Shown here one piece after another: positions 36,747 through 46,154 of a stretch of DNA of 64,000 bases. Each line of letters begins with the position of its first letter. Within the stretch, counting starts at the first letter, position 1. The position numbers were made by a program, and so were the translations under genes. Source of the DNA: Pradoshia sp. D12 (GTDB taxonomy: Bacteria > Bacillota > Bacilli > Bacillales > Pradoshiaceae); the NCBI RefSeq assembly GCF_008935075.1, contig NZ_CP044545.1, positions 399,501 to 463,500 of the forward strand, read 5' to 3'. Under the pieces are notes generated by a model, which did no database searches, was not told where the DNA came from, and saw nothing but the letters and a program-made list of their open reading frames with translations.

Positions 36747-37049
36747 ATGAAAGAAGTCATACAAAAGGTTTTAGAGTTCAGGGATGAGCGGAATTGGGGA
36801 CAATATCATAATGAGAAAGATTTAGCGATTTCGATTTCATTGGAAGCGAATGAATTATTGGAGAATTTCCAGTGGAGAGATAGCGAAGAGGCAGCGGCTG
36901 ATTCAATAGACAATATAAAAGAAGAAATGGCCGATGTATTTATCTATCTCTTGCAGTTAGCGGATAAATTGGATATCAATCTGGAAGAGGAAGCACTCAA
37001 GAAACTGAAGAAGAACGCCATAAAATACCCGGCTCCGGCAAAGAAATAG
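36747..37049 (+). CDS. MazG-like nucleotide pyrophosphohydrolase
   Basis: 100 aa, single-domain all-alpha NTP pyrophosphohydrolase (RS21-C6/dCTPase type). The magnesium-binding pattern is present as SLEANELLENFQW and EEMADVFIYLLQLAD. It would hydrolyse a nucleoside or deoxynucleoside triphosphate to the monophosphate. It lies 53 bases upstream of the GIY-YIG/DUF2075 gene in the same direction and is probably co-transcribed. The pair suggests a role in nucleotide-based defence or quality control, not yet proven. Confidence 0.88.
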   Translation: MKEVIQKVLEFRDERNWGQYHNEKDLAISISLEANELLENFQWRDSEEAAADSIDNIKEEMADVFIYLLQLADKLDINLEEEALKKLKKNAIKYPAPAKK

Positions 37050-37102
37050 TCATATTATGAATCATATTCAGCTTACAATCATGTGTGATGTGGAGGTGCG
37101 GT

Positions 37103-38704
37103 ATGAGTACAAGTACAGTAAAAATACAGACACTGCCTTTTAACAAGGCATCAATAAATCGCCTGAGCGGGTATTATATTGATTATCCTGTCGTGTATTT
37201 TCTGAACAATGAAACTACGGTCTATATAGGCGAAACAGTGGCAGTCAAAAATCGGATGAGGGACCATCTGAATAATAATGAACGAAAATCATTAAGTAAG
37301 ATGTCCTTAATTATCCATAATAAATTTAATCGTTCTGCTACATATAATATAGAAACGAAGCTAATCAATTATTTCTTGGCGGATGAGCGTTATAAGCTGC
37401 AGAACAAGAGTCAAACTGCAAAGAATGTAATGCATAATTATTATGAAAAACAATACTATGACGAACAAATTTTTGATGAAATTTGGACTGAACTTTTAAA
37501 AAGAAAAATTGTCGATCATTCAGCACAAGCAATTGAAAATAAAGATATCTTTAAGTTATCCCCCTTTAAGGTATGCAAAGAACATATAAAGGATGAAAAA
37601 CCGTTTGTTTTTCTTATTAAAGGGGAAGCGGGTGTCGGAAAGAGTGTTGTCTTAAGTTCGGTTTTTAATAAAATACAAGAGCTCGCCAAGGAAAAAGATA
37701 ACGATTTATCCAAAACTGAAAACTATTTATTAGTTAATCATTCTGAGATGTTAAAGACCTATAGAAAAATAGCTGGAAATGTTAAAGTACTTTCTAAAAA
37801 GAATTTTGAAAAGCCGACAACATTTATCAACAAGCGAAAGAAATTGGGGAAAAAGGCTGATATCGTTCTAGTAGATGAAGCTCATTTATTGTTAACAAAA
37901 CCTGATAGTTACAATAATTTCAATGAAGAAAATCAATTGGAAGAGATCATTAGACATAGCAAGGTAGCCATTATCGTCTATGATGACAAGCAAGTCTTGA
38001 AAATGAAAAGTTACTGGGACGAAGAAAAGCTATACTCAATCACAAAGAGCTGTAATACAGGGAATTATGTACTGACAAATCAATTTCGAATGCGTGCCTC
38101 CGATAATATGGTCAATTGGATTAATTATTTTGTGGAAAAGAAAATTACACCGATGCCGATTGAAGACGCATATGATTTTCGGATTTTCGAATCGGCAGCA
38201 GAAATGTATAAAGTAATCCAAGAGCAGAATAACAAATTTGGTTTGGCGAGAATTGTGTCCACCTTCGATTATATACATAAGAAAGATGGACAAACCTATT
38301 ATGTGGAAGAGGATGGTTTTAAACTTCCATGGAATAATGATTATGGAAATCATACATGGGCAGAAGAAGCAAATACCATAAAGGAAGTAGGATCCATTTA
38401 TACAATTCAGGGCTTTGACTTAAATTATGTTGGGGTTATTCTAGGTCCATCAATCGGCTATGATAAGGAAACAGATATGTTAAAAATCATTCCTGAAAAC
38501 TATAAGGATACAGAGGCCTTTAGGGGAAGGAATGAGTATAAAAACAGTGAAGAAATTATGGAAAGAATTATTTTAAATTCACTTAACATACTGATGAAGA
38601 GGGGCATACATGGCCTGTACATATATGCACATGATCCGGAATTAAGGGACAGATTGTTAAAACTTCAAGAAAATAGATTTCCTAGGCAGGACACAAGAAG
38701 CTGA
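37103..38704 (+). CDS. GIY-YIG nuclease domain fused to DUF2075 helicase-like domain
   Basis: 533 aa. Residues about 28-95 are a GIY-YIG nuclease domain: VVYFLNN and TVYIGET, then Arg51 in KNRMRDH and Glu84 in IETKLINYF as likely catalytic residues. From about 160 it is a DUF2075 P-loop ATPase: Walker A GEAGVGKS (174-181), Walker B IVLVDEAH (DEAH 258-261), QFRMRAS and TIQGFDLNYVGVILG. The start is ATG 37103, 5 bases after GGAGGTG. Such proteins are linked to phage defence and mobile regions. A nested terminator follows. Function inferred from domains. Confidence 0.88.
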   Translation: MSTSTVKIQTLPFNKASINRLSGYYIDYPVVYFLNNETTVYIGETVAVKNRMRDHLNNNERKSLSKMSLIIHNKFNRSATYNIETKLINYFLADERYKLQNKSQTAKNVMHNYYEKQYYDEQIFDEIWTELLKRKIVDHSAQAIENKDIFKLSPFKVCKEHIKDEKPFVFLIKGEAGVGKSVVLSSVFNKIQELAKEKDNDLSKTENYLLVNHSEMLKTYRKIAGNVKVLSKKNFEKPTTFINKRKKLGKKADIVLVDEAHLLLTKPDSYNNFNEENQLEEIIRHSKVAIIVYDDKQVLKMKSYWDEEKLYSITKSCNTGNYVLTNQFRMRASDNMVNWINYFVEKKITPMPIEDAYDFRIFESAAEMYKVIQEQNNKFGLARIVSTFDYIHKKDGQTYYVEEDGFKLPWNNDYGNHTWAEEANTIKEVGSIYTIQGFDLNYVGVILGPSIGYDKETDMLKIIPENYKDTEAFRGRNEYKNSEEIMERIILNSLNILMKRGIHGLYIYAHDPELRDRLLKLQENRFPRQDTRS

Positions 38705-38714
38705 TTTCATTATA

Positions 38715-38775
38715 AGAGGCAAAACCCTTAACCAATCTGAATAAGGGTATAAGGTGTTTTGTCTGCCTCTCTTTA
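38715..38775 (+). terminator. Nested terminator after the DUF2075 gene
   Basis: An outer stem (AGAGGCA with TGCCTCT) encloses a CCCTTA / TAAGGG stem, then CTTTAAAT. Confidence 0.7.
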
Positions 38776-38890
38776 AATAAAAGCTTCCATCTTCATTAAA
38801 AACGACAAATAGTTTATAATTATCTGTAAATAGTAGAAATTTTAGTCGAAGAATCATTATAATGGTATGAGATATGGTAAAAAATGAGAT

Positions 38891-38922
38891 GAAAGGGTTT
38901 CTTAAGTAGAGCCTTTCTTTTT
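38891..38922 (+). terminator. Terminator-like hairpin in the mqo leader
   Basis: GAAAGG pairs with CCTTTC across a 15-base loop, then TTTTTG. It ends about 60 bases before the mqo start and may be an attenuator or the end of an upstream transcript. Confidence 0.5.
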
Positions 38923-38982
38923 GCTTTGTTTAAACAGGAGAGCTTGCTCTTTTTTACAAATTAGGGGATGAGGATGGTTATA

Positions 38983-40482
38983 ATGAGCAACATGCAGAAG
39001 AAAACAGACGTTATCTTAATTGGTGCCGGGATTATGAGCGCGACATTGGGGGCAATACTTAAAGAGTTAGCACCTGAATGGAACATCAAAGTATTTGAAA
39101 AACTTGCAAGTGCAGGGGAAGAAAGCTCAAATGAATGGAATAATGCAGGGACGGGTCATTCTGCACTGTGTGAGCTTAACTATACATCTGAAAAAGCTGA
39201 TGGATCTTTAGATATTAGCAAGGCTATCAATATTAATGAGCAGTTTCAGCAATCGAAGCAGTTTTGGTCATATTTGGTTAACAGCAATTTGATTCAAAAT
39301 CCACAGGATTTTATCATGCCAATTCCTCATATAAGTTTAGTGCAGGGAGAGGATAATATAACTTTTTTGAAAAAGCGTTTTAAAGCGCTTTCTAAAAATC
39401 CTTTGTTTGAAGGAATGGAATTTACAGAGAATCCAGAGAAACTAGAAGAATGGATTCCTCTTATAATGGAGGGACGCTCAACGGATGAACCGATTGCAGC
39501 CACAAAAATTGATTCAGGAACCGATGTTAACTTCGGTGCGTTAACACGTATGCTGTTTGAACATTTACATAGTAGCGGTGTAGAAGTCAATTATAGTCAT
39601 AGTGTAGAAGATATTAAACGTACCACTGATGGTCTATGGCAGGTGAAGGTGCATGATTTAGAAGATGGTAAACTTGAGTACCATACGGCACATTTCGTCT
39701 TTATCGGTGGAGGAGGCGGAAGTCTCCCTTTACTTCAAAAAACAGGCATTCCGGAGTCCAAGCATATCGGAGGTTTCCCTGTAAGCGGACTGTTTATGGT
39801 TTGTAACAATCCGGAAATCGCTGAAAAGCATTATGCAAAAGTATACGGAAAGGCTAAGGTTGGTGCACCACCAATGTCTGTTCCTCATTTAGACACACGA
39901 TATATCGATAATAAGAAAACGTTATTATTTGGGCCATTTGCCGGTTTTTCGCCCAAGTTCTTAAAAACTGGTTCCAACTTTGATTTATTTGGGTCCGTAA
40001 AACCGAATAATGTTATTACGATGCTGGCGGCGGGAGTTAAAGAAATGGCATTGACTAAATATTTGGTTCAGCAAGTCATGCTATCGAATGAGAAGCGTAT
40101 GGAGGAATTACGTGAATTTATTCCAAACGCCAACAGCGAAGATTGGCATACAGTTGTGGCAGGCCAACGTGTGCAAGTAATCAAAGATACAGAAAAAGGA
40201 AAGGGAACACTTCAATTTGGTACAGAAGTGGTCAGTGCTGAAGATGGTTCGGTTGCTGCATTGCTCGGAGCCTCTCCTGGAGCCTCTACTGCTGTTCACG
40301 TTATGCTTAAAGTATTGGATAAATGTTTCCCTCAAAATATGAAGGAGTGGGAACCTAAAATAAAAGAAATGATTCCATCTTATGGTCTATCTTTAATGGA
40401 AAATCCTGATCTTTTCAAAGAAATTAATCAATCAACTACAGAAACACTGGGACTTTGTACAAAAGAAATGATCTGTAACTAA
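38983..40482 (+). CDS. mqo: Malate:quinone oxidoreductase
   Basis: FAD-dependent peripheral membrane enzyme oxidising malate to oxaloacetate and reducing quinone. 499 aa, normal length. The dinucleotide motif is [15 protein letters not shown] at the N terminus; [18 protein letters not shown] and [10 protein letters not shown] are strongly conserved in the family. ATG 38983 is chosen because GAGG is 9 bases upstream and the start [10 protein letters not shown] matches Bacillus Mqo; ATGs at 38968 and 38974 overlap that ribosome site. It is monocistronic with two terminators after it. Confidence 0.96.
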   Translation: MSNMQKKTDVILIGAGIMSATLGAILKELAPEWNIKVFEKLASAGEESSNEWNNAGTGHSALCELNYTSEKADGSLDISKAININEQFQQSKQFWSYLVNSNLIQNPQDFIMPIPHISLVQGEDNITFLKKRFKALSKNPLFEGMEFTENPEKLEEWIPLIMEGRSTDEPIAATKIDSGTDVNFGALTRMLFEHLHSSGVEVNYSHSVEDIKRTTDGLWQVKVHDLEDGKLEYHTAHFVFIGGGGGSLPLLQKTGIPESKHIGGFPVSGLFMVCNNPEIAEKHYAKVYGKAKVGAPPMSVPHLDTRYIDNKKTLLFGPFAGFSPKFLKTGSNFDLFGSVKPNNVITMLAAGVKEMALTKYLVQQVMLSNEKRMEELREFIPNANSEDWHTVVAGQRVQVIKDTEKGKGTLQFGTEVVSAEDGSVAALLGASPGASTAVHVMLKVLDKCFPQNMKEWEPKIKEMIPSYGLSLMENPDLFKEINQSTTETLGLCTKEMICN

Positions 40483-40501
40483 GCATAGCTTAATTATAAA
40501 T

Positions 40502-40540
40502 AAGGGCAACTCACTATACTAAGCGGGTTGCCCTATCTTT
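40502..40540 (+). terminator. Terminator of mqo
   Basis: AGGGCAAC pairs with GGTTGCCCT, followed by ATCTTTATTTT. Confidence 0.8.
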
Positions 40541-40558
40541 ATTTTATGAACAGTAGAA

Positions 40559-40596
40559 ACAACCCTGCACTAGACTTACCAATGCAGGGTTGTTTT
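40559..40596. terminator. Terminator between mqo and the L,D-transpeptidase gene
   Basis: AACAACCCTGCA pairs with TGCAGGGTTGTT. It serves the minus-strand transpeptidase gene and acts as a backup for mqo. Confidence 0.8.
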
Positions 40597-40597
40597 A

Positions 40598-41692
40598 TTA
40601 GTACGTATTAAGTTCATTAATTGGAGTCTGAATAATGACTGGTTTCTTTTTAGGGTCTAACCATTTCAAAATCTTTTTCACGTTTGCTTCAGATGTTGCG
40701 GTGCAGCCTAAAGTATAGCTGTTGCCAATGTGGAAGAAGATTGCGCTTCCCTTATAAGGTGTTCGCTTCGTATTGTAGTTGATTACAAACCCATATGTGT
40801 AGGCTGATATATTCATATTTTCTGCACTTTTCCATTGACCCTTGGTTTTCTTTTTGGACTGCCAAGTGTTGTATAGTTTCGATTTCGGATCATCAACCCA
40901 TACGTCATCCGCTGTGATTTTACGATAATTCAGCTTTGTTCCGGGATTTGCTTTTCGGCCAAAAGCTGTACCGATTGTATACTTCCCAATCGGAGACCTC
41001 TTGCCACTTTCTTTCATGTCCTTTTCCTTTGCAAATCCATACTTCCCAATATAACCTTTGGTTATTAATACAGGTACCCATTTTCCTTTAGAGTTCCTCT
41101 CGAATGTGCGGATTTCAGCTTTCGATGTATTATATCCACTTGAAGTAACGAGAATGAGTTGCTTGTTGCTTTCGACTGTCTTTAAGCCTTCAGCTAAATT
41201 TTTCGGAGCTGCGGGCTTTTTGGAAGTTAAATAGTTACTGGAAGCCCAACCGGTTTTGCTGCCAATGATTACTTTGCTCCAAGAGCCTTTCGTTTGAGTT
41301 ACTTTAACTGAGCTGTTCTTTTTAACAGTTGTAACTACTTTGTACTTAGTTCCGGCTCCACTGCGAATATTTAATGTACTTGCTGTGACATACATCGTTT
41401 TAGAAGTTACTTCTGCAACAGGTTTTTTAGATGTTAAATATTTGCTGGAAACCCAGCCAGTCTTGCTTCCAACCGTTACTTTTTCCCATGAGCCTTTCGT
41501 TTGAGCTACTTTGACTGAGGTATTCTTTTTAACAGTTGTAACAACTTTGTATGTAGTTCCTGGACCACTTCGTACATTTAGTGTACTGGCCGTTACATAT
41601 TTGGATGATGCAGCTTGAACGTTATTTTCCACGGGAAGACCTGAAAGAATCACGAACAGTGCGATTATGATTGCAATCCCCTTTTTGATCAT
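40598..41692 (-). CDS. Secreted L,D-transpeptidase with two SH3b domains
   Basis: 364 aa. Signal peptide MIKKGIAIIIALFVILSGL, then two near-identical bacterial SH3 repeats (about 32-90 and 100-160; both contain NxRSGxGTxYKVVTTVKKN) that bind the wall. The YkuD-type catalytic domain (about 170-355) carries HIGNSYTLGCTATSE, with the Cys nucleophile. It cross-links or trims peptidoglycan or attaches proteins. The repeats are alike in DNA too, suggesting recent duplication. Confidence 0.9.
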   Translation of the reverse strand: MIKKGIAIIIALFVILSGLPVENNVQAASSKYVTASTLNVRSGPGTTYKVVTTVKKNTSVKVAQTKGSWEKVTVGSKTGWVSSKYLTSKKPVAEVTSKTMYVTASTLNIRSGAGTKYKVVTTVKKNSSVKVTQTKGSWSKVIIGSKTGWASSNYLTSKKPAAPKNLAEGLKTVESNKQLILVTSSGYNTSKAEIRTFERNSKGKWVPVLITKGYIGKYGFAKEKDMKESGKRSPIGKYTIGTAFGRKANPGTKLNYRKITADDVWVDDPKSKLYNTWQSKKKTKGQWKSAENMNISAYTYGFVINYNTKRTPYKGSAIFFHIGNSYTLGCTATSEANVKKILKWLDPKKKPVIIQTPINELNTY

Positions 41693-41995
41693 GTATTCAC
41701 TTCTCCTTAATAATTTATGTACTTCCTTATTCTATTTACTTCTAAATGTAGTCGTAAACGAGCTCTTCTTATTTTACTAGATTTAAATTTTTTAATCATG
41801 TGGTCCTGCCCAATTTCGTTCTATTGTTCTATGAATTTTACGAATATTTAATGAAATATTTTTAAAATTAATACATGGTTTACCAATATAGCAGATCTCA
41901 AGTAATAATTTTCAGCCAATGGATGAATGTTTATGCTAATTGCCATCGGGAAGAAGAAAAAAGAAGTGATAGAAGGGGAAAGGAGGAAATATAAA

Positions 41996-42781
41996 ATGGA
42001 AAAAACAATTTTTATTACTGGAGCAGGGAGCGGACTCGGCAAAGGATCGGCTATTGGTCTGGCGAAAAAAGGTCATCATGTCATAGCGACGACTGAGACG
42101 ACATCTCAGAAAACAGCGCTTATGCGGGAAACGAGAGACTTGGGAATAAATATGGAAGTTTTTAAGCTCGATATTACCAATCCTATTGATTTAAGAGAAA
42201 TTGATAAATATGATTTTGATATTTTTGTGGCGAATGCCGCGATTAATGAAGGTGGACCGCTCGCTGAAATACCAATGGAACGGTTCCGCGCTATCTTTGA
42301 AGTGAACGTTTTTGCCACGCTTGAGACAGCTCAAATCGCTGCAAGAAAGCTGGTTAACAAAGGTATGGGCAAAATTGTTTTCTTAAGTTCAATGGCAGGC
42401 ATTATGACAACTCCTTATGCAGGTCCATACGCAGCGACCAAGCATGCCATTGAAGCAATGGCTTTGACATTAAAGGATGAATTAAAAGAGTTTGGCATAC
42501 AGGTGGCGACTATTAACCCGGGTTCATTTGATACGGGTTTCAACGATCGGGCTGTAGAAGAAAAATGGAAATGGTTTAATGAGGAAGAACACTTTACCCG
42601 TAAAGAAGATATGAAAGCAATGGAAGAGGGATTGAAAAATCAAATGGATCCAGAGGATATGATTGAAAAAATGATAGAAATTATCCCGGCAGAACACCAT
42701 AAATTCCGTACAGTTTATCCAGAGCAAACAGAAAAACAGATGAAGGAAGCTGAACAGAAAAAGTGGGGGATGGAAGTTTAA
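41996..42781 (+). CDS. Short-chain dehydrogenase/reductase
   Basis: 261 aa. Cofactor motif TGAGSGLGKG, NAAIN for the NNAG element, and the active site Ser in FLSSMAG with YAATKHA (Tyr-x-x-x-Lys). The start ATG 41996 has AAAGGAGG upstream; an earlier frame start at 41927 is not supported. Acts on an alcohol or ketone with NAD(P); substrate not predictable. The next gene is another SDR 360 bases on, in the same direction. Confidence 0.9.
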   Translation: MEKTIFITGAGSGLGKGSAIGLAKKGHHVIATTETTSQKTALMRETRDLGINMEVFKLDITNPIDLREIDKYDFDIFVANAAINEGGPLAEIPMERFRAIFEVNVFATLETAQIAARKLVNKGMGKIVFLSSMAGIMTTPYAGPYAATKHAIEAMALTLKDELKEFGIQVATINPGSFDTGFNDRAVEEKWKWFNEEEHFTRKEDMKAMEEGLKNQMDPEDMIEKMIEIIPAEHHKFRTVYPEQTEKQMKEAEQKKWGMEV

Positions 42782-43142
42782 TTAATATACTTTCACTCTT
42801 TTTTCTCTTTAACTACTAATTGTCACATTGTGTCCAACTTTTGATCTAGTAGGTTAGGTGTTTTAGTTTTATTTAAATTTAAATATAAGTTAAAATATTC
42901 CTGAAGCAAGAATATCATTTTTTTCGGGTAAACTTACTTTCTTTTATGTCTAGGCAAAATTAGGCTATGTTAAAGTCCGTTATGTTGGCTAAGCAGGTTT
43001 TACTTGAAATGGATCTGAGGACATTGGGTATGTCTCGCTTTTATGCTGGATTAATACGAAGTGTCACAGACAAATCCAAGTATAAATTTTAAAATCCGTA
43101 TGGATAAACAGAGCCTATACTTTAATGAGGAGGTAGTTCAAA
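42782..43142. other. Intergenic region between the two SDR genes
   Basis: AT-rich; the only supported element is the GAGGAGGT ribosome site for the second SDR at its end. No convincing promoter or hairpin seen. Confidence 0.3.
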
Positions 43143-43904
43143 ATGAAATTAGAGGGAAAAGTAGCGGTTGTAACAGGTGCAGCATCCGGAATGGGGAAAG
43201 CGATTGCAGAGCTTTATGCAAAAGAAGGAGCTAAAGTCCTTGTAACAGATCTTAACCTTGAGGGTGCCGAAAATGTAGTCGAAGGGATTACAAACAATGG
43301 TGGTACAGCGAAAGCATTGCAAGTGAACGTTGCAAAGCTTGAAGATATCGAGGGAATGATTGATACAGCTGTTAGTGAATTTGGTACATTAGATATACTT
43401 GTTAACAATGCAGGCATTATGGATGGTTTCGAACCTGTTGCGGATATACAAGATGAAAGATGGGATTTAATTTTTGATGTAAATACAAAAGGTGTTATGC
43501 GTTCCATGCGTAAGGTCGTTCCATTATTCCAGGAAAAAGGCCAAGGCATAATTATAAATATTGCTTCTACTGGTGGATTAAACGGTGCTCATGCAGGTGC
43601 AGCCTATGGTGCTTCCAAGCATGCGGTGGTTGGTCTTACTAAGAACACAGCCTTTATGTATGCAAAAGAAGGCATTCGCTGTAATGCAATCGCACCAGGT
43701 GCGGTTGAGACCAATATTTCTGCATCGATGGGAAAAGTTAATGAATTTGGAATGGGACGTTCTAGATTAGCACAAGCTGCGATTCCTAAAGTGGGACAGC
43801 CGGAAGAAATTGCAGCAGCTGCCTTATTCCTTGCTTCTGAGGATTCCAGCTTTGTAAATGGTACAGTTTTAGTAGTTGATGGTGGTTGGACTTCAGCATT
43901 CTAA
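43143..43904 (+). CDS. Short-chain dehydrogenase/reductase, classical
   Basis: 253 aa, classical SDR of the FabG/glucose dehydrogenase type. TGAASGMGKA cofactor motif, NNAGIMD, active-site Ser in NIASTGG and YGASKHA, and the C-terminal VNGTVLVVDGG. Probably NAD(P)-dependent on a small alcohol, sugar or hydroxy acid. GAGGAGGT precedes the ATG; a terminator follows. Confidence 0.92.
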   Translation: MKLEGKVAVVTGAASGMGKAIAELYAKEGAKVLVTDLNLEGAENVVEGITNNGGTAKALQVNVAKLEDIEGMIDTAVSEFGTLDILVNNAGIMDGFEPVADIQDERWDLIFDVNTKGVMRSMRKVVPLFQEKGQGIIINIASTGGLNGAHAGAAYGASKHAVVGLTKNTAFMYAKEGIRCNAIAPGAVETNISASMGKVNEFGMGRSRLAQAAIPKVGQPEEIAAAALFLASEDSSFVNGTVLVVDGGWTSAF

Positions 43905-43931
43905 TAAATATTAAATAATTGATTACAATTA

Positions 43932-43973
43932 GGCAGCTTGTTTCTCTGATTTAGAGGGACAAGCTGCTTTTCT
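43932..43973 (+). terminator. Terminator of the second SDR gene
   Basis: GCAGCTTGT pairs with ACAAGCTGC, followed by TTTTCTTTT. Confidence 0.8.
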
Positions 43974-44069
43974 TTTGAATAAGAAAATATATATTTAAAT
44001 AACAAAATTTCACATAATCACTTTAAATAAAATATATTCAGTTAATAAATATTATTTTAATATAATTAA

Positions 44070-44098
44070 TTGACAGGTGACAGGTTGTCACTTATAGT
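44070..44098 (+). promoter_or_regulatory. Promoter with embedded palindromic operator, MacB-type operon
   Basis: TTGACA (44070-44075) and TATAGT (44093-44098) with a 17-base spacer. The spacer holds the palindrome GTGACAGGTTGTCAC (44077-44091). A repressor there would block RNA polymerase; the TetR-type protein encoded at the end of the operon is the natural candidate. Confidence 0.78.
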
Positions 44099-44181
44099 AG
44101 TCTTACTTGATAAACTGTCATGAAACTGACCAGACTAATTACATCAAGAGACTAATAAGTAAAGGGTGTCATCAAACGTAT

Positions 44182-46146
44182 ATGAAAGTACTTGAGTTGC
44201 ATCATGTGAACAAACAATACCCGATTGCAGATGGTCAATACTTCCCTGCTCTTAAAGATGTTAATGTTTCCTTTGAGAAGGGAGAATTGGTCTCCATCAT
44301 TGGTGAATCAGGAAGTGGTAAATCCACTCTAATGAATCTGATTGGCGGGTTGGATTCTGATTTTACCGGTTCCGTTCAGTTTGAAGGGAAGAATATTGGT
44401 GAGTTTAATGAAAAAGAAATGGATGAATATCGAAAAAATAAAATAGGCTTTATTTTTCAAAGCTTTAATCTGATTCCGCATTTGTCTGTCCTCGATAATG
44501 TCACGATTGCGATGACTTTATCGAATGTAGGGAAAGAGGAACGCATTAAAAGAGCGGAGGAGATTCTAACTCAGGTTGGTTTGAAAAATCATATTTATAA
44601 AAAGCCAAATCAATTATCCGGCGGTCAAAAGCAAAGGGTTGCGATTGCGCGTGCATTAATTAATGATCCTGAAATCATCATTGCCGATGAACCAACCGGA
44701 GCACTTGATTCTGAAACAACGGAACAAGTATTGGCGATCATAAAAGATATTGCTAAGCAAGGTAAGCTGGTTATTATGGTTACTCACTCTGAGCGAGTAG
44801 CGAACCATTCCTCAAGGGTAATCCAAATTGCAGATGGGAAAATTATCCGTGATGACAGAGGAGAACCTCTAGAACAAATGGAACCTCAATCCAATCAAGT
44901 GGAAAAGAAGGTTGGTGAAAACCTTAGCTTTGTGGCGGCCGTGAAACTTGCATTTCTGAATATGAAAGAGAAGCTTGGTAGAAATGTTTGGGTTTCATTA
45001 GGAGCAAGCATAGGAATCATGAGTGTCATCTTTTTCCTTTCATTAGGAAATGGTGTGAAGACCTATATGAATGACTCTATGAACAGTATGGTGAATCCGC
45101 TTGTCGTAGAAGTTAATATGCCTTCTGAGGAAGAGGAACTTCCGCCATCAGTGGATGAAAATCAGGCAATGATGCTATCGATGATGGGAGAACAGACACC
45201 ATTTGAGGAAAAGGATATCGAGAAATTATCCGAAATCGAGCATGTTTCTTCAGTGGAAAAGGGATTTAATCTCATCTCATTTGGCTCCAATGCGGTTAAA
45301 TATGGAGACAAAAAGGTTGATTTGATGATGATTACAACCATTTCATCTAACATAACAGATACGAGTATTAAGGAAGGCACTTTACCTGGAAAACAAGAAA
45401 TTCTCCTTGCGGAGGGTACCGCTGAAAAATTAGGCGGAGATATGATCGGTAAAGATGTTAACGTAACGCTAATGCTTAATGAACAGTTATATGAAAAAAC
45501 CTATACGGTTAGTGGAATTATTTCATTAGGCAGTCAATTTGCAGCGATGGATTTAATCTATGCCAATTATGAGGATCTGGTACAGCTTGCAGAGGATAAC
45601 GGTCAGACATTGGATCCTACAAGTATCTATTTAGTTGCAGATAATGAAGAGTTTACGGAAGATATAAAAGCAAAAATCAAGGATATGGGCTACAATGGTT
45701 CATCGCAAGAAACAATGACAGCTATGATGAACGAAATGCTGGATGTTTTGACATATGTATTAACCGGGATTTCAGGCATTTCACTTTTTGTTTCAGCAAT
45801 CATGATTTTGGTTGTTCTCCATATTAGTGTTGTTGAGCGTACGAAGGAAATCGGGGTCCTAAAAGCGATTGGTGCAAGACGCATGGATATTAGAAGAATT
45901 TTTGTATCTGAAGCATTCCTGATTGGATTATCGAGTGGAATTATCGGTGTTCTGGCAGCCTCTTTATTAACCTTTGTAGCTAATAGCCTTTCAACTAAAT
46001 TAATTGATTTTGAAATTGTACAAATAACCCCAGCATATCTTGTTTTCGGTGTTGCTGCTAGCATCATTATTAGCATGCTTTCTGGACTTATGCCCGCCAA
46101 TAAAGCGGCTAAATTGGATCCAGTTGACTCTTTACGCAGAGAGTAG
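44182..46146 (+). CDS. MacB-type ABC exporter, ATPase fused to permease
   Basis: 654 aa. The N-terminal ATPase (1-230) has Walker A GESGSGKST, signature LSGGQKQR and Walker B IIIADEPTGALD. After a linker it has the MacB/FtsX permease part with a first membrane segment near 290, a long extracytoplasmic domain and three more segments near the C terminus (with RTKEIGVLKAIGARR). The start is ATG 44182 because the protein then begins MKVLELHHVNKQY; upstream frame codons are not family-like. Probably exports peptides or antibiotics. A TetR gene follows 8 bases after the stop. Confidence 0.9.
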   Translation: MKVLELHHVNKQYPIADGQYFPALKDVNVSFEKGELVSIIGESGSGKSTLMNLIGGLDSDFTGSVQFEGKNIGEFNEKEMDEYRKNKIGFIFQSFNLIPHLSVLDNVTIAMTLSNVGKEERIKRAEEILTQVGLKNHIYKKPNQLSGGQKQRVAIARALINDPEIIIADEPTGALDSETTEQVLAIIKDIAKQGKLVIMVTHSERVANHSSRVIQIADGKIIRDDRGEPLEQMEPQSNQVEKKVGENLSFVAAVKLAFLNMKEKLGRNVWVSLGASIGIMSVIFFLSLGNGVKTYMNDSMNSMVNPLVVEVNMPSEEEELPPSVDENQAMMLSMMGEQTPFEEKDIEKLSEIEHVSSVEKGFNLISFGSNAVKYGDKKVDLMMITTISSNITDTSIKEGTLPGKQEILLAEGTAEKLGGDMIGKDVNVTLMLNEQLYEKTYTVSGIISLGSQFAAMDLIYANYEDLVQLAEDNGQTLDPTSIYLVADNEEFTEDIKAKIKDMGYNGSSQETMTAMMNEMLDVLTYVLTGISGISLFVSAIMILVVLHISVVERTKEIGVLKAIGARRMDIRRIFVSEAFLIGLSSGIIGVLAASLLTFVANSLSTKLIDFEIVQITPAYLVFGVAASIIISMLSGLMPANKAAKLDPVDSLRRE

Positions 46147-46154
46147 GAAAGTAT

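Noticed and set aside
44107-44181. N-terminal extension of the MacB-type exporter
   Set aside because: It would start at TTG next to the transcription start, with Cys/His-rich residues not seen in the family; ATG 44182 gives the normal ATPase start.
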